From: Zarea fungicola
Taxonomy: Eukaryota > Ascomycota > Sordariomycetes > Hypocreales > Cordycipitaceae
Assembly (NCBI GenBank): GCA_900169235.1
Contig: FWCC01000014.1
Coordinates: 3,205 to 67,204 of the forward strand
DNA: 64,000 nt
Reading direction: 5' to 3'
The notes under the pieces were generated by a model that did not search any database, was not told the origin of the DNA, and saw only the letters and a list, made by a program, of their open reading frames with translations. The first letter of the stretch is position 1. Every line of letters starts with the position of its first letter. The position numbers were made by a program, and so were the translations under genes. This document shows positions 34,459 to 46,668 of this stretch, piece after piece.

Positions 34459-35610
34459 ATGGGTACTTATACGGCCAAGCTTTCTACTCCCAAATTTGAG
34501 GAGCTTCCACTTCGGCCTGGTGACCCAAAGGCCTCTGCTTGGGGTGTCTGGGGTGACGATGATGAGCTGGGCACCCTCAATCTATTGACGCTGGAAACAG
34601 TGAAACACGCGGCAGGGGAGATTAAGAGCGGGGAACGGGTTCCGTTAAAGTAAGTATTTGCCTTGATCTAGATACACGCAGGGAGCCTCGCTAACCCAGC
34701 CAGCCTTGCTATTGACGCTTTTTTGCAACCCATGAATCCCGTCAGAAAACCGTGTAATCACCATATAATTACAAAGGGGAATGCAAACGATGATGAGGTG
34801 CGAAGCTGACACATATTTCTCTACATGGTGACAGTCTTAACTGACTGTCCTCTTCATCAGCTGCACATCAATACTCAGGGCTCAAGTCACTGGGACGGAC
34901 TCAGACACTACCCGTACCAACAAACACTTCAGTACTACAATGGCGCATCCCAAAGCGATATATCTGGACTGCTAGCAAACAGTAGAATCGGAGTACAAAG
35001 TAAGACTTGTCATTTTATACATTCCCTTTTTGTGAATACCTGCTCAAGCATCTTGATAGATATGGCCCGAAATCCTATTCTGGGGCGAGGAGTTCTCCTC
35101 GACTGGGCAACATGGGCTGGCATTCGTGGCATCGAATATGATGCATTTTCCACACATTCCATCCCACTGTCCCAATTGCAGGCTGTTGCTTCCTGGCAGG
35201 GTGTGGACTTTCGCCGAGGCGATATTCTCCTCATCCGCACTGGTTGGCTGGCTGCTTTCAATAAGCTAAACAAGAAAGAGCAACTAGCGCTGCCTCGGCG
35301 CCCAATACGATCCTCTATGGGGGTCGAAGCTAGTGAAGAGAACATTCGCTGGCACTGGGAGAATGGCTTCTCGGCTGTGGCGAGTGACACGGTAGCATAT
35401 GAAGCCTGGCCAAGCCCAAAGCCGTGGGGTTTGGCTATGCATGAAGTATTTCTTAGTGGATGGGGAATGCCAATTGGTGAGAGCTTTGATCTGGAATTGC
35501 TGGCTAAGCGGTGCCAAGAGAATCGGAGATGGAACTTCTTCTTCATGAGCGTCCCATTGAATGTTCCAGCCGGGGTAGCCAGCCCGGCAAACGCTGTGGC
35601 AGTTTTGTAG
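34459..35610 (+). CDS. Cyclase-family metal-dependent hydrolase (PF04199)
   Basis: Four exons (34459-34649, 34704-34797, 34861-34999, 35060-35610) give 324 aa in phase. The family includes kynurenine formamidase, isatin hydrolase and polyketide-associated 'cyclases', which hydrolyse amide, lactam or lactone-like bonds with a divalent metal. Visible features are WGDDDELGTLNLLT at residues 31-44, the metal-site region HINTQGSSHWDGLRH near residue 97, the LLIRTGW strand, and the C-terminal FFMSVPLNVPAGVASPANAVAVL. The fungal SSHWDGLRH replaces the bacterial HxGTHxDxPxH, as usual in this fungal subfamily. The gene opens block B and carries the shared promoter palindrome, so I infer a step acting on the pathway's ring-opened or amide intermediate. 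Confidence 0.88.
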
Positions 35611-36092
35611 ATTGCAGGCAGAATACCGGCGCTCGTAGCGTGTGATTAAGAACTGCAATAACTACTAGAATCGATTATCCACTCATTAGCCGCAGAGCTG
35701 CATAGTCGGGACTGCCTGCATTTTCGCTGATTTGCTGGCCTACGTTAATAGCGGCAATGTGACATGACATATCTGCGCGTGAGCTGAATCAGCGCCATCA
35801 TTATTTATCCCATCTTCTTGTCACCGTCACTGCTGCTTAATTTACCATACTGCCCACCGGTTTCCAATTGCCGAATGACGTTGTGCAGGGGAGACGGATT
35901 CCTCCGTGTTGTACCACACTAGCATCCTTCCGGCTCGGTAAGATTCCGTCCGGCCGGCTTGTCGTTGCCGACCTCGGAACAGCAAATCAACCCGCGCGAA
36001 GCAGTCTACCCCAGCATTTACTCTGTCCGACTGCATTCCGTCTTTCACTTGTTTTACCGTCTGATGTGTCTCATATCTATCTCACACCAATC
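35611..36092. other. Intergenic; promoter of the block B regulator
   Basis: 482 bases with no gene. A CGG-N7-CCG dyad (CGG 35936-35938, CCG 35946-35948) sits about 145 bases before ATG 36093. It has the same spacing as the cyclase and lactonase promoter sites but a different middle sequence, which would allow autoregulation. An everted CCG-N4-CGG lies just downstream at about 35967. Confidence 0.5.
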
Positions 36093-38506
36093 ATGGAGCC
36101 CACAGACATCTCTCCACACAATTCCGACAATCTAACAGATGGAGCCGAGTGGCTATCCTCCCCGCCATCTTCCCTCCCGAGATCCCGAAGAAGCCGCCAG
36201 CATCCCCGACGATACGGGTTCGCCTGCAACAACTGTCGCGCCCGCAAAGTAAAATGTACTGGTGAACACCCGGCCTGTCGGGCCTGCCAGCGCTCCGGGT
36301 CGCAGTGTACTTGGAAATCATCTACAGAAAAGCAGCTGGAGGATGCCAATTCTAGGATCGAGCAGTTGAAGGAGGCTATGAGTGCGCGACAAGCATCAAC
36401 AGAGAGACTACCCCGTTCGAGTGGTATTGATACGGATGCGCCACAAAATGAACATACTGCTGGGGGAAGTGCCACTGAAGTACGAGCAACACTTGGGGTA
36501 ACCTCGCCCGGCACATCGGCGTGGTTTCAGGTTGGGCTCGGACACAACGGTGCTGTGACTTACAACGGTCCAACGAGCCGTTTTCACGCAGAGGCCCTGG
36601 AGCCTCGTCTTGATGACGATGATGAGTCGAGTGTATCCAGACAGGATACTGGTGTCAGTGCCAAGAAGGCCAGCCATGTAGACGCCTTGCGAAGCCAGTA
36701 TGAACTGCTCGACACAGTCTGGACACCACTAATCGCATCAAAGTCCGGTCTCGATGGTTTTGGACTTGATGCCAGCACCTGCATAGCACTACTGGACATC
36801 TACTGGACCTGGCTACAGCCACTGCACAATTGCGTGTACCGACCTTGTTTCATAATGGATATGGCTATTAACGGCCCGTGCTATTCTGAGTTTCTCCTTG
36901 TATCAATATTTGCCTTAGCTGCCAGACACCTCTCAGAGCAATGGGGCCAGCCATTCCATGGAATTGGAAAGGGTGAGCAATTCATGTCGCGTGCACGAGA
37001 GCTCCTCGTCAAAGAAATGGCCAGTCCGAAGCCCAAAATTCCAACCATCCAAGGCTTACTTCTCCTCGGGGGTCGTCAATGCGCCATAGGTAATAGTTCC
37101 GAGGGCTGGCTATATACTGGAATGGCTATTAGAATGATACTCGACCTGGGTCTTCACTTGCACTTGCGCAACCCCTACCTGGCTGATCTAGAGCAATTGA
37201 CGGCCATTGAGGTCGAGGTGCGCAAACGAGTTTACAACTCTGCATATCTATGGGACAAGACTTTAAGTCTTGCGCTTGGCCGGCCACCTTCGCTGGTTTG
37301 GGTGCCACATGAACCAGAGGACATTTGTGAGTTTCTGTGAATCATGCTCCGTGATGTAGCCACCAGTGGTTTATACTTACTTCAATTAGTCGACCACTTC
37401 GACGATGAGGAAAACTGGAGACCGGTACATGCACCAGAGGTAGGACTCTCTTATCAAGCAGTCCCTTCGTACAACACTATGACCTTTTGTGCCCACTGCC
37501 AGCTTCACAAGGTATGATGCCGAGATACTGTATTTATCTGTTCCGCAATTGATCAATTCACAGATCACAACACATATGATGCTGCTTTACTCGAACACAA
37601 CTAGCCGCAAAGACTTGACAGCAGAAATTAAAAGTCTTGATGATCGTTTTGCTGGATGGTACGCTAATTTACCAGCCCAACTACGATTGGACGACCTATC
37701 GAGTCTGGTTCAGAGCCCACCGCCGCACATTATATCTCTCAAGTACGAGATAAAACTACTCCGATGATGACCAATTAACACGATGCGGTGCTAACTTAGG
37801 TAGTCTACTATATCATGCACTCTATATACTTCTGTACCGCCCCAACCTCTCCTCAACCGACGCTTCGGTCAGGTCCGCCAGTCTAAAGACTTGCGTCTTC
37901 CACTCCAAAGAAATTCATAGCAAGTTTGCAATTTACGAAAGAACATTTCCGAACCGGATGATGACGTATCAGGTTAGCTACTGCGTTTTTACGGCTGCTT
38001 CGGTGGATGCCTACGCGATCAAGAGGTCGTGCGGAGATGGCGTCCACGAGGCAGTGATACGACTAGGCGACGCAATGCGGGTTCTGCAAAATGAGGAGAG
38101 GCATACTCCTGGGATAGGAAGAACCTTGAGCACAATCCGAAGACAGTTGGCTACATGGAAGTCAGAGAAAAAGGTGCGGACGCGAGGGGAGGGAAATGTA
38201 TCATTTAACACTCTAGCGGCTGGGGACCAAACAGCGGCCGAGCTTCACCCAGCGCAAAGCACCCGCTTGACAGAAGGCGTGCAGACGGCTCAAGAAAGCT
38301 CCACGGCGCAGCCACCAGGAGAAGCACCGCAGGAATTTTTCGACTATTTTATGGGCAGCGGCTCTCAGATGTTGACAGGGCCTGCCTTTGGTGGCATTGA
38401 TACGGGTGCAGGTTTCCATCCCGATGCGTTTCCATGGAGCGTTATGGATAATAGTGTTGAGCAAGCGTGGAGTCAGCCAACTGCGGAAGGGGGCGGACTT
38501 TATTAA
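36093..38506 (+). CDS. Zn2Cys6 transcription factor (block B regulator)
   Basis: Four exons (36093-37326, 37390-37511, 37564-37742, 37804-38506) give about 745 aa. The zinc cluster is CNNCRARKVKC, then C-RAC and the Cys of GSQC, at residues 48-75. A short coiled coil (EKQLEDANSRIEQLKEAM) follows and favours dimer binding to paired CGG triplets. The fungal_trans domain covers roughly residues 250-560 (LLDIYWTWLQPLHNCVYRPCF, LLLGGRQCAIGNSSEGWLYTG, LGRPPSLVW). ATG 36093 is preferred over the upstream open frame, which lacks an earlier convincing start and reads through promoter DNA. It lies between the cyclase and lactonase genes, and both promoters carry a matching CGG palindrome, so it is the likely local activator. 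Confidence 0.9.
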
Positions 38507-39132
38507 GTTGTAGCGATAATAACACTAGTAAAGTCCGGGTTCAATAGTTTAAGGAACTGATGCTTTGATCGTTTGAAGTAGTCTCATTTGTTGACTACGC
38601 CGCCATCCACCCCGACGCAGTTTATAAATCTGAGTTTGTCTCTATGCCGGCTAGTTAGAAAATTCCGTCACCAAAAGAATATAGCCAACTTAATCCTAGT
38701 AGTAAATACCAAAGGCATGACAGGCCGCACGCCAAAGGTTTGAGTGGCTCGGCGTAATGCTTTGAAGCGGTCACTAATCGGGGACGCACCACGCTCTCTT
38801 CACTCGCAGTCGTTTCTTCGACGAAGCGAATATTTTGTAGCTGCTTGCCCGCTCGGCGTTGAAGCGGCTCGGTTGAGTACTCCGAATGGATTAAGAAAGC
38901 CCGTCGGCATCTTTCCGAACATGCAACGTCCGACATCCAAGCCACATTTGTCGCTAAATTGTGCGTAATTACCTTGTAACTTTTCCATGTTCATTTGATG
39001 CGAGGTGAGGCAAGCCCAATGGTGCGCTGCTGCACGCAGCTGGGAAGCTATTTATAGAGGCCTGTCAACTGTGTTTTCAGAGAGGCATGTACCGCAATGC
39101 ATCTTGTCAATTGACCCGACAGTTTCTTCACT
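38507..39132. other. Intergenic; lactonase promoter
   Basis: 626 bases without a gene. It contains the operator-like site at 38904-38921, further CTCGGC words at about 38748 and 38852, and a TATTTATAG box at about 39048-39056 roughly 80 bases before ATG 39133. Confidence 0.5.
38904..38921 (+). promoter_or_regulatory. Candidate zinc-cluster operator, lactonase promoter
   Basis: TCGGCATCTTTCCGAACA is a CGG-N7-CCG dyad differing at a single base from the cyclase promoter site. It lies 212-229 bases upstream of ATG 39133. Conservation of bases outside the triplets makes a chance match unlikely. Confidence 0.6.
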
Positions 39133-40460
39133 ATGCGCTACCACACTCCTTGTGTAATTGGACTTCTACCTCTCCTTGGTAATCATTTCTCCCATGCCCG
39201 CTCTGTTGGCAAGGTCTCCCAATCCATTCCCGGTTTGCTAGTGGGCTCGTCCATTGTCGAAGTTCAGCCAAGTTTTCGCAATGTCTTCCCTGCGTCTAAC
39301 TTTAATCGAAACGTCACTACATCATGGTGGGAGACAGGGCTAATGGATGGAAACGATACGACTGCCGTGAGAGGTCTCACTGAACTAAAGGACAGCTCCT
39401 TTATTGTATTGAACCCTGAAATGTACAAGGCAAGTGTTGGGAAGAGGTTTATTAATAGCTCTAGTTAACACCTCTATCATAGCTCCTCAACGTGAGTAGC
39501 TTCACGGACACCAAAATGATCGAGAAGCTCTTCACATTTCCCCCAGGCCCTTCTTTTAGTAGTCGGATGGTTCACGATGGAACCGTGTATTCGCCAGAGT
39601 GCAACTGCATTTACTTCGCCGAACTACACCCCCCAAAACCCGGCTTTTCCACAGATGCAATGTCGTGGATATGGAGGATCAACCTGAATGGCACGAAACC
39701 AGTTACAGAAAAAGTTTACCCGAAACCTCAGCTGACTGTTCCCAACGGTGCATACTACCACAAGGGTAGCGTGTACTGGGCTCAGGAGGGTAATTACACC
39801 GTCCCTGGTGGAATAGTGCGCATGGATCCGCAGACTCTGCGGACAGAGTTTGTATTAAACAATTTCCTTGGTCATCGCTTCAACTCGCCAAACGACGTGG
39901 TCATTACTCGAGAGGGTGTCGCGTTCTTCACCGATGGGTACTACGGATTTGACAACTTCAATGATACGCTCAAACCAGCGCTAGCCAATGGAATCTGGCG
40001 ATGGGATATGAGCAGCGGTGATGTGCGAATGGTGGCAGGTGCCGGGACTGGTATCTGGATCAATCCTAATGGCCTCGCTCTCAACGAGGCGGAAGATAGG
40101 CTTTACGCCACCGCCAGAGGCAAGGCATCGGGCGATGCTGACGGTCAGCGGACAGTTTATCAGTTTGATATCGCCTGTTCTACCTCACCTGGGCCCCGGT
40201 TGCTGAATGGAATGCCGCTAGCATATGCGGACGCTGGATTCCCGGATGGACTCAAGCTTGACAAAGACGGGAGGCTGTACGGTGGTGTGACTGGCGGCGT
40301 GGACATTTGGAGCAGTCAGGGAGAGCTCTTGGGTAAAATAAAGCTAGACAATGGTGACGTGGCCGTGAACATGCAATGGGTAGGCAACTGGTTGTATATA
40401 GCGGCGCGCGACAATCTTTATCGTGTACGTCTCGCCTCTAAGGGGACTCAGGAGTATTGA
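39133..40460 (+). CDS. Secreted SMP-30/gluconolactonase-like six-bladed propeller
   Basis: Two exons (39133-39429 and 39483-40460) give 424 aa. The N-terminus MRYHTPCVIGLLPLLG is a signal peptide, and several N-x-S/T sites suggest a glycosylated secreted enzyme. Propeller motifs include RMVHDGTVYSPECNCIYFAE, FNSPNDVVITREGVAFFTDG (the NDV metal-ligand region) and GIWINPNGLALNEAEDRLY. The family hydrolyses lactones using a central Ca or Zn ion. The intron is unusual: a GC-AG intron (AAG then GCAAGT at 39430, ending CATAG at 39482). It lies beside the regulator and carries the shared operator, so extracellular lactone opening is my inferred role. Confidence 0.88.
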
Positions 40461-40803
40461 GTCAAGAGTGTAATAAAGACAAGTATACCATACCAAGTCA
40501 AAAAATGCAACACTCCACTACCTCTGAGAAATATGTTGTGTGTATTGCATTTAATGAATTTAAAAAAAAAAACATAGCAGTGAGCTGCTCAAGGTTCAAA
40601 AAGCCAGATGCGCAAATAGATGTCTATCATCGCCACGATAGATTTATACTTCAACAAGGAGTGTTCAATATTCGGCTTATATGTTTATTGCGACAACCTA
40701 TACTATTCTGACTAAAACTATGACCCAGAATTGGATAATTTCCTGTTTAAAGTGACGTTGTATTTGGCCACTAAAACCTGATTCGTTGCCGTAGATGTTC
40801 AAC
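40461..40803. other. Convergent intergenic region
   Basis: 3' flanks of the lactonase and the anion transporter. A ten-A run occurs at 40562-40571. No gene was recognised. Confidence 0.45.
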
Positions 40804-42501
40804 TCATGGAATATATCGATACATCGGATGGGCATCTCCCGCGTCTTCAACTTCAATCGGAACAAAGTCCAAGTCGCTCTTCCCATGCTTTTCATCTCGA
40901 CGCCGATTCTGCCACCTAAGGCTGAAACTAAGAGCTGCTGAAATCACCGCCGCCCCAAGAAGCATGCCCACGCACACCCACATACCCTTGGAATACCATG
41001 GTTTATCCTTGGAAGGAAATAGTCTTGCTCCGAGGATAGGCCCACACGGTCCGACCATCCCGAAGATAGCCAATCCAGCACCGCGCTTTGAAGCTGAGCC
41101 CTGGTTGTCTGTGACCCACGTGAAAGTAAGGGCAACCGCTGGAAACACGCCGGCACAGACTAGAAACGTGGCAAAGAAGCGCACGCCCGTGGTGTGGACC
41201 GTAGCCAAAAGCAGGTAGCCAACAGCCCCAACGCAGCAAAAAAAGATGATGAAGACGCCGCGTGTTTTGGCTCTATCGGAAAAGAAACTAGCAGAGATAC
41301 AGACAAAGTATGCAGCTAAATAGGGACAAGCCGATAAACCCTGTGCAGTGAGAGATGTGTAGCCCATCCCAGTCAGAATGGTGGGCAGGTAGGCAGGAAG
41401 CGAACCAAAGGCCGTGTTCAGACAGAAGATAATGGCGGCCTGTGCATAGTTTTTATAATCGTAAAAGGCAGAGAAGACCTGCTTAAAGTTAATGGCATGT
41501 TGCTTTCTTTCGCCACGTGCCAGAGTCGCACGCTTGCTGATGATTTCGTTTTGTCGGGCTGTGAGAAATCGACACTGTGACGGGGATGCGGGCAGATAAA
41601 AGTAGGCAACAACTGCAAGAATAATGGTGGGACAGCCCTCTACGTAAATTAGCAGTCAACTCATGCCTGCGGAAAGCGGTGAATTTTCTTACCGATAATG
41701 AACAGCAGCTGCCAGTTCGCAATAGAAGTCTTGGCATGGACGATACCATAAGCTAGCGCCGAGGCAAAACAGCTTGCAAGTGGCGAAAAAGATATAAACA
41801 GTCCATATCGCAGTGCCATCTCCCCACGGTGGTAGAAGAATGTCATGTAAAGTGCCACGGCGGGGACAAAACCCGCTTCAAAAGCACCAATCAAGAACCG
41901 GAGGACAAGAAGACCGGCCAAGTTCTGGTGTGTTGCTTGGAGCATACTCATCGAGCCCCAGCCGACTGCCATTGCAGCCGTCCAGATCGGTAGTGGAACA
42001 ACTGTCCATACAAGGATGAGCTGTTTCATGGTTAGACCGAGCTCCCAATATTTGACGGATGCTTGTATAGTTATTTACCCAGTGGAATAAAATGTAGCCA
42101 ATGTAGAGTGTAGTGACTATCCAACTGTAATCATCCGAAGTGATGCCCCAGTCGCGGCCCATACCAGCTGTATAGGCATTGCCAATGTTGCCTCGATCAA
42201 TGTAAGAGACAAGATAAAGTAGACCAAGTCTAGAAAGGGTTTACATAGTTAGCCTAGAAGTAAAAGCACGACCTACAGGTCGTCAAGTTACTCACAGAGG
42301 CACTAGATTCCAGTCGAGCTTTCTCACGGCCTGTCTCTCTTCCTCTGGTTCCCAGGTTAGCTCCATATGCTGCAATGTCTTGTCTTCAGCTACAGAGCCT
42401 TCATCGTAATCCGCAGCTTTCCCAAGCCGCTGGTCTTCGATATGCGATAAATCGACTCCTTGTTGGCCGGGAGATTGTTTATCGTGAGCAGAAACAGACA
42501 T
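40804..42501 (-). CDS. MFS anion:cation symporter (ACS / Dal5-Tna1-like)
   Basis: Four exons (42501-42296, 42229-42079, 42020-41693, 41639-40804) give 506 aa with exact phase. A hydrophilic N-terminus of about 65 residues precedes twelve helices. Diagnostic segments are VSYIDRGNIGNAYTAGM in helix 1 and RFLIGAFEAGFVPAVALYMT in helix 4, both typical of allantoate, nicotinate and other organic-anion permeases. The start at 42501 is chosen, but in-frame ATGs at 42543 and 42549 would add 14-16 residues. It is divergent from the fusion gene across a 373-base promoter region with a CGG dyad, so the two are probably co-regulated. An organic acid is the likely cargo. Confidence 0.9.
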
Positions 42502-42549
42502 TGTATTCGATATTGCAGATTGCCACCTCGACTTGTCTTGCATCACCAT

Positions 42550-42922
42550 GATATTGGTACAAGGTCACGCACGGCTGCGCCTTCTTATAACCATACCGTC
42601 GGAGTCCCCAACACATACAACAGAATGGGGCGCATGTAAAATCTGGGGGTTGAAGGTTGCATATTCCGGGGTAATGGAGCTGAACATGTGGGGTTCGGCA
42701 TTGATGCCGAGTCACGCTCGGCATCTACTCCGAGCTGCCCAACCATCCTCCTCGAATTCGTCAGGACAATTTCCGCTACATTACCCACATACTTGAAATC
42801 AGCTTATAAAACTCGTGTGTCTCGGTCGAGCGGGCAGTTTAATCAGTCCCCTGTCATTCATCGCTCATGTCTCACCATTACAGCCATTCGCTGCCTCATT
42901 TCCTCATTTCCTGACCAGCAAG
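42550..42922. promoter_or_regulatory. Divergent promoter of transporter and fusion enzyme
   Basis: This 373-base region drives both genes. GATGCCGAG and CTCGGCATC (42703-42711 and 42717-42725) form an exact 9-base dyad with a 5-base spacer. The right arm extends into TCGGCATCTACTCCGAG, a CGG-N8-CCG relative of the sites at 34314 and 38904. A TATAAA at 42805-42810 serves the rightward gene. Confidence 0.6.
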
Positions 42923-45900
42923 ATGGCCGATTTCCACATCCTGACCCCAAATGCCATGCTTGGTTATGGATACAATGCCGATCATTTCTGGTATGGCGTA
43001 AAAAAGTATCGCCCTGCGGCTATTATTGTCGACAGCGGCTCAACCGATGGCGGACCATATAAGCTTGGCATGAAGAAGATGACATGTGGTCGAGGTTCGT
43101 ACATACGCGACCTTGAACCGATTCTTCACGCATGTTTTCATTTCAAGATCAAGGTACTCATTGGCTCTGTGGGTGGCGATGGAAGCTCAGGACATGTACT
43201 GGAGATGCTCGAGATTGTTACTCAAATTGCAAACCAACACGGCTTCAACTTTAAGATCGCTACAATTGATGCTACAATGGACCGGAATATTATCAACAGC
43301 AGAATTAAATGTGGCAAGGTTGGTCCATGTGGCCCTGTCGAACCACTTTTACCAGAAATCGTGAATGATGCTGTTGACATCGTCGCCCAAATGGGAGCTG
43401 AGCCGTAAGTACAGAACGCCACCGATGGAATAACATTGCCTTGCTTACCAGAATACCATAGCTATATTGAGGCATTGAAGGCCGATCCAGACATCATTTT
43501 GGGTGGCCGTTCCTATGATCCAGCCCCATTTGCCGCCTTTTGTCTTTCGAAAGGTGTTGATGAAGGTGTGGCATGGCATATGGGGAAAATTATGGAGTGT
43601 GGTGGAATCTGTGCCGTGCCGAAGGGCCGCTCAATGATAGCAACCATACGCCAGAAATCATTCGACCTCACTCCCTTATCCCCGGAGGAACGCTGCACTC
43701 CGCTTTCTGTAGCATCGCACACACTGTATGAAAAGACTAGACCTGACCGTCTCCCAGGTCCTGGGGGCATTTTGAACCTGGACGCTGCTCAGTATGAGCA
43801 AATTACAGAAAAGACGTGCCGCGTCTCTGGAGCCGCTTTTGAGCGAACGCCATATCAAGTAAAGATGGAGGGGGTTACTCACTTGGGCTATCGCACCATC
43901 TTTATTGGGGGCATTCGGGATCCTATTTTAATAAGTCAGATTGACGACTTTTTGGACCGAGTACGCACATACACTCAGAGACTTTTCCCTGACCTCGATA
44001 AATCCGACAATTGCCGCTTGATATACCATGTTTATGGTAAAAACGGAGTCATGGGACCTCTGGAAACGGTTCAGACCACGCCTCACGAGATTGCAGTACT
44101 AGGCGAGGTGGTAGCCCCGACACAAGAGTTGTCTCACACCATTGCCAACAATGCGAGGGCATCGATTTTGCATTTTGCATATCCTGGTCAAATGGCCACC
44201 ACTGGAAACTTTGCTAGCCCGCTCTCACCACATGAACAGGAGGCCGGAGCAGTGTTCAAATTCAGTGTATATCATCTTGTGGACCTGGAAATTGGAGAGG
44301 AGGTCTCTTTCTTTCCAATTACATGCCATGATATCAGATCAAGTGCAATACTGAAAGATCTGTTTGAACTAGACCATGACAAATACATGGCGATAGCGAC
44401 AGGCAGCCTTACTCCTCTTTGTAAGTGATTCAAACAGCCCAGCGTGAATGATTGAACTGATTGTGTTTAAGCGTACAAAGATATTCCCAAGGGAGCGGCA
44501 AAATTGAGCCAACTCGCTCGAATTATCCGATCAAAGAACTCTGGTCCGTTCGAACTTACACTGGACGTCATGTTTGATAGCGCTGCAGTATTTCGTCGAG
44601 TTCGGGATGCCAATCTCCTTACCAACAATATTATTCAACGGCTCTATCGAGTTGAAAAAGATGATATTCTGACGAACATGTATTTTGAGCCTGCCTTGGC
44701 CTGGAAGTGTACAATAAAAAGACCCTGGGCACAAGGAAGCGTGGGCGAACGGGATACGCTTGGAACACAACAGCATGCACCGCTATTGGAAATTGATGTC
44801 CCGGCGGAAATTGACGAAAATGGGACTCTCACCAACGGTTTCCATACTCGAACCAACACTGTTGAGCCTCAAACCCCGAATCCCAAGCTTGTCAGCCATA
44901 TTTCGGGCGGCAGTACCCCCGATCGACGACATTTCACAGCTGCAGACGTCACCCGCGAGCTATGGAACGGTCTTGGAATGCCAGCTACATCACTCGACTC
45001 ACTTTCGCTGACTGATTCATCGAATTTACCTGTGTTACCGTCTTCATACAAAATAGGAGTTCTCGCTCAGAGTTCCATCGGGTTGTCCGCCCTTGCAGCG
45101 GCTCAGATTCGCGCCATCCGTAACAAGAGTCAAGTCCCTCGAGTCACTGTCCCGCTGAAGCATGCGACTATTGAATGCAAGTCGGAGCGCTTGTACAGGC
45201 TTGACGGAAAGCCTGCACCATCGCCCTGGGGTCCAATCGGCGGCGTTCACAAAACCTCGGATGGCTATGTCCGCATCCACGATTCGTTTCCGAACCATCG
45301 TGATGGGGCTCTTGAGCTTCTTGGCCTCTCTTTGCAAGCATCACGACAGGATGTTGCAAATGCAACGGCTAATTGGGCTAGTATAGACCTCGAATCAGTG
45401 GGTACTGCGGAAGAGCGACTGGCAGTCTATGCGCTCCGCTCATATGAGCAATGGGACCGGCTTCCCCAATCCAAGGCCATTACCAATTTCCCAATACTGC
45501 TAAAGAAGTTGAATGAAAGTCCTGCTGCTTTGATGCATCGAATTTCTGGCAGTGGCAGTGACAAATGCCTTCGGGGACTGCGTGTCTTGGAGATGAGTCG
45601 TGTGATTGCAGCACCTCTGGCGGGAAAAACGCTCGCAGCCCATGGCGCAGATGTCTTATGGGTTACCTCGCCTACTCTCCCAGACTTACCGACCATGGAT
45701 CGGGATTTTGGGCGGGGAAAGCGCACCATTCAGTTGGATATTAGCAAGACTGACGACCTGTCTCGACTACGGGAACTTCTCAAGAACGCAGATGTCTTCA
45801 TACAAGGGTTCCGACCCGACAGTCTAGCTAGACGTGGGCTGTCTGCTGAAGAAATCCTCAAGATTAATCCGCGGATCATCATTGCCAACATGTCTGCTTT

Positions 45901-46363
45901 TGGGCCCGCTGGTCCGTGGTCGGCTCGTCGTGGATTCGACTCTTTGATACAAACCTGTAGTGGCATGAATATCTCAGAGGCTGATCATCATGGATCCGGA
46001 GAACCTGCACGGCCACTCCCTTGTCAGATTCTTGATCATGCAGGAGGTTATCTACTAGCCACCGGCATTATCGCGTCCCTATATCGCCAGTCTGTAGAAG
46101 GGGGATCATGGCAGGTTGATGTCTCCCTTGCCAGTGTCATGAAATATCTCAGAAGCTTGGGGCAATATGAGGGGTCAAGTGGATTCTCATGCCGCGATTA
46201 TGAGGGCGCTGAAGATGTTGAAGAATACTTGGAAGCCCGCGAAACGGGCTTTGGTCTGCTGGAAGCTGTCAGACATAGTGCCACAATTGATGGTTGTAGC
46301 GTGGGATGGGATGTGATGCCTGAGCCATTAGGCAGCAGTCATCCAGAGTGGCTAACATTGTAG
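42923..46363 (+). CDS. Fusion protein: DUF1446 (AtuA-like) + DUF4387 + CaiB/BaiF CoA-transferase
   Basis: Three exons (42923-43404, 43462-44420, 44472-46363) splice in phase to 1110 aa. Residues about 5-450 are the acyclic-terpene-utilisation family PF07287 (VDSGSTDGGPYKLG, SVGGDGSSG, ILGGRSYDPAPFAAF). Residues about 483-590 are DUF4387 (LARIIRSKNSGPFELTLDVMF, GTQQHAPLLEI). After a linker, residues about 640-1100 are a class III CoA-transferase in the fungal CaiB form (LRGLRVLEMSRVIAAPLAGK, FIQGFRPDSLARRGLSAEEI, PWSARRGFDSLIQTCSG). In bacteria these are separate genes; AtuA belongs to citronellol/geraniol breakdown. CaiB enzymes move CoA between carboxylic acids. I infer a cytosolic or peroxisomal acid-activating catabolic enzyme. 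No stop or splice signal separates the domains. Confidence 0.88.
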
Positions 46364-46668
46364 AGCACGGTATAGGGTTAAGCTTATCTTTAATGATGGC
46401 AGGCATAAGGTGCGCGAAGGGCGTAAAACATAGATCCTTGCTAGAGTCTGAATCCATTATGCATATATGTACATATGACTTCTTACATGCAAACATCGTT
46501 GTTATTCCACTACTCGACTCTGCCACCCAATCTCCCAAAAAATCGAATACTGCATCATCAATCCAAGCAGTTGGCTGACTTTAAATAGCGGTACTCTATA
46601 CAATAAGTACAATAGTAATAGCTTAAGCAGTTGTGTCAAGAGAAAAGGCGGTAATAGACTTGAATGAG
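46364..46668. other. Convergent intergenic region
   Basis: 305 bases between the stops of the fusion gene and the second propeller gene. No feature was recognised beyond presumed polyadenylation sequence. Confidence 0.45.

Noticed and set aside
42257..42541. Shadow frame after the WD-like and transporter genes considered as extra small genes
   Set aside because: Such frames (also 62257-62541) overlap better-supported genes or untranslated regions and lack family support.
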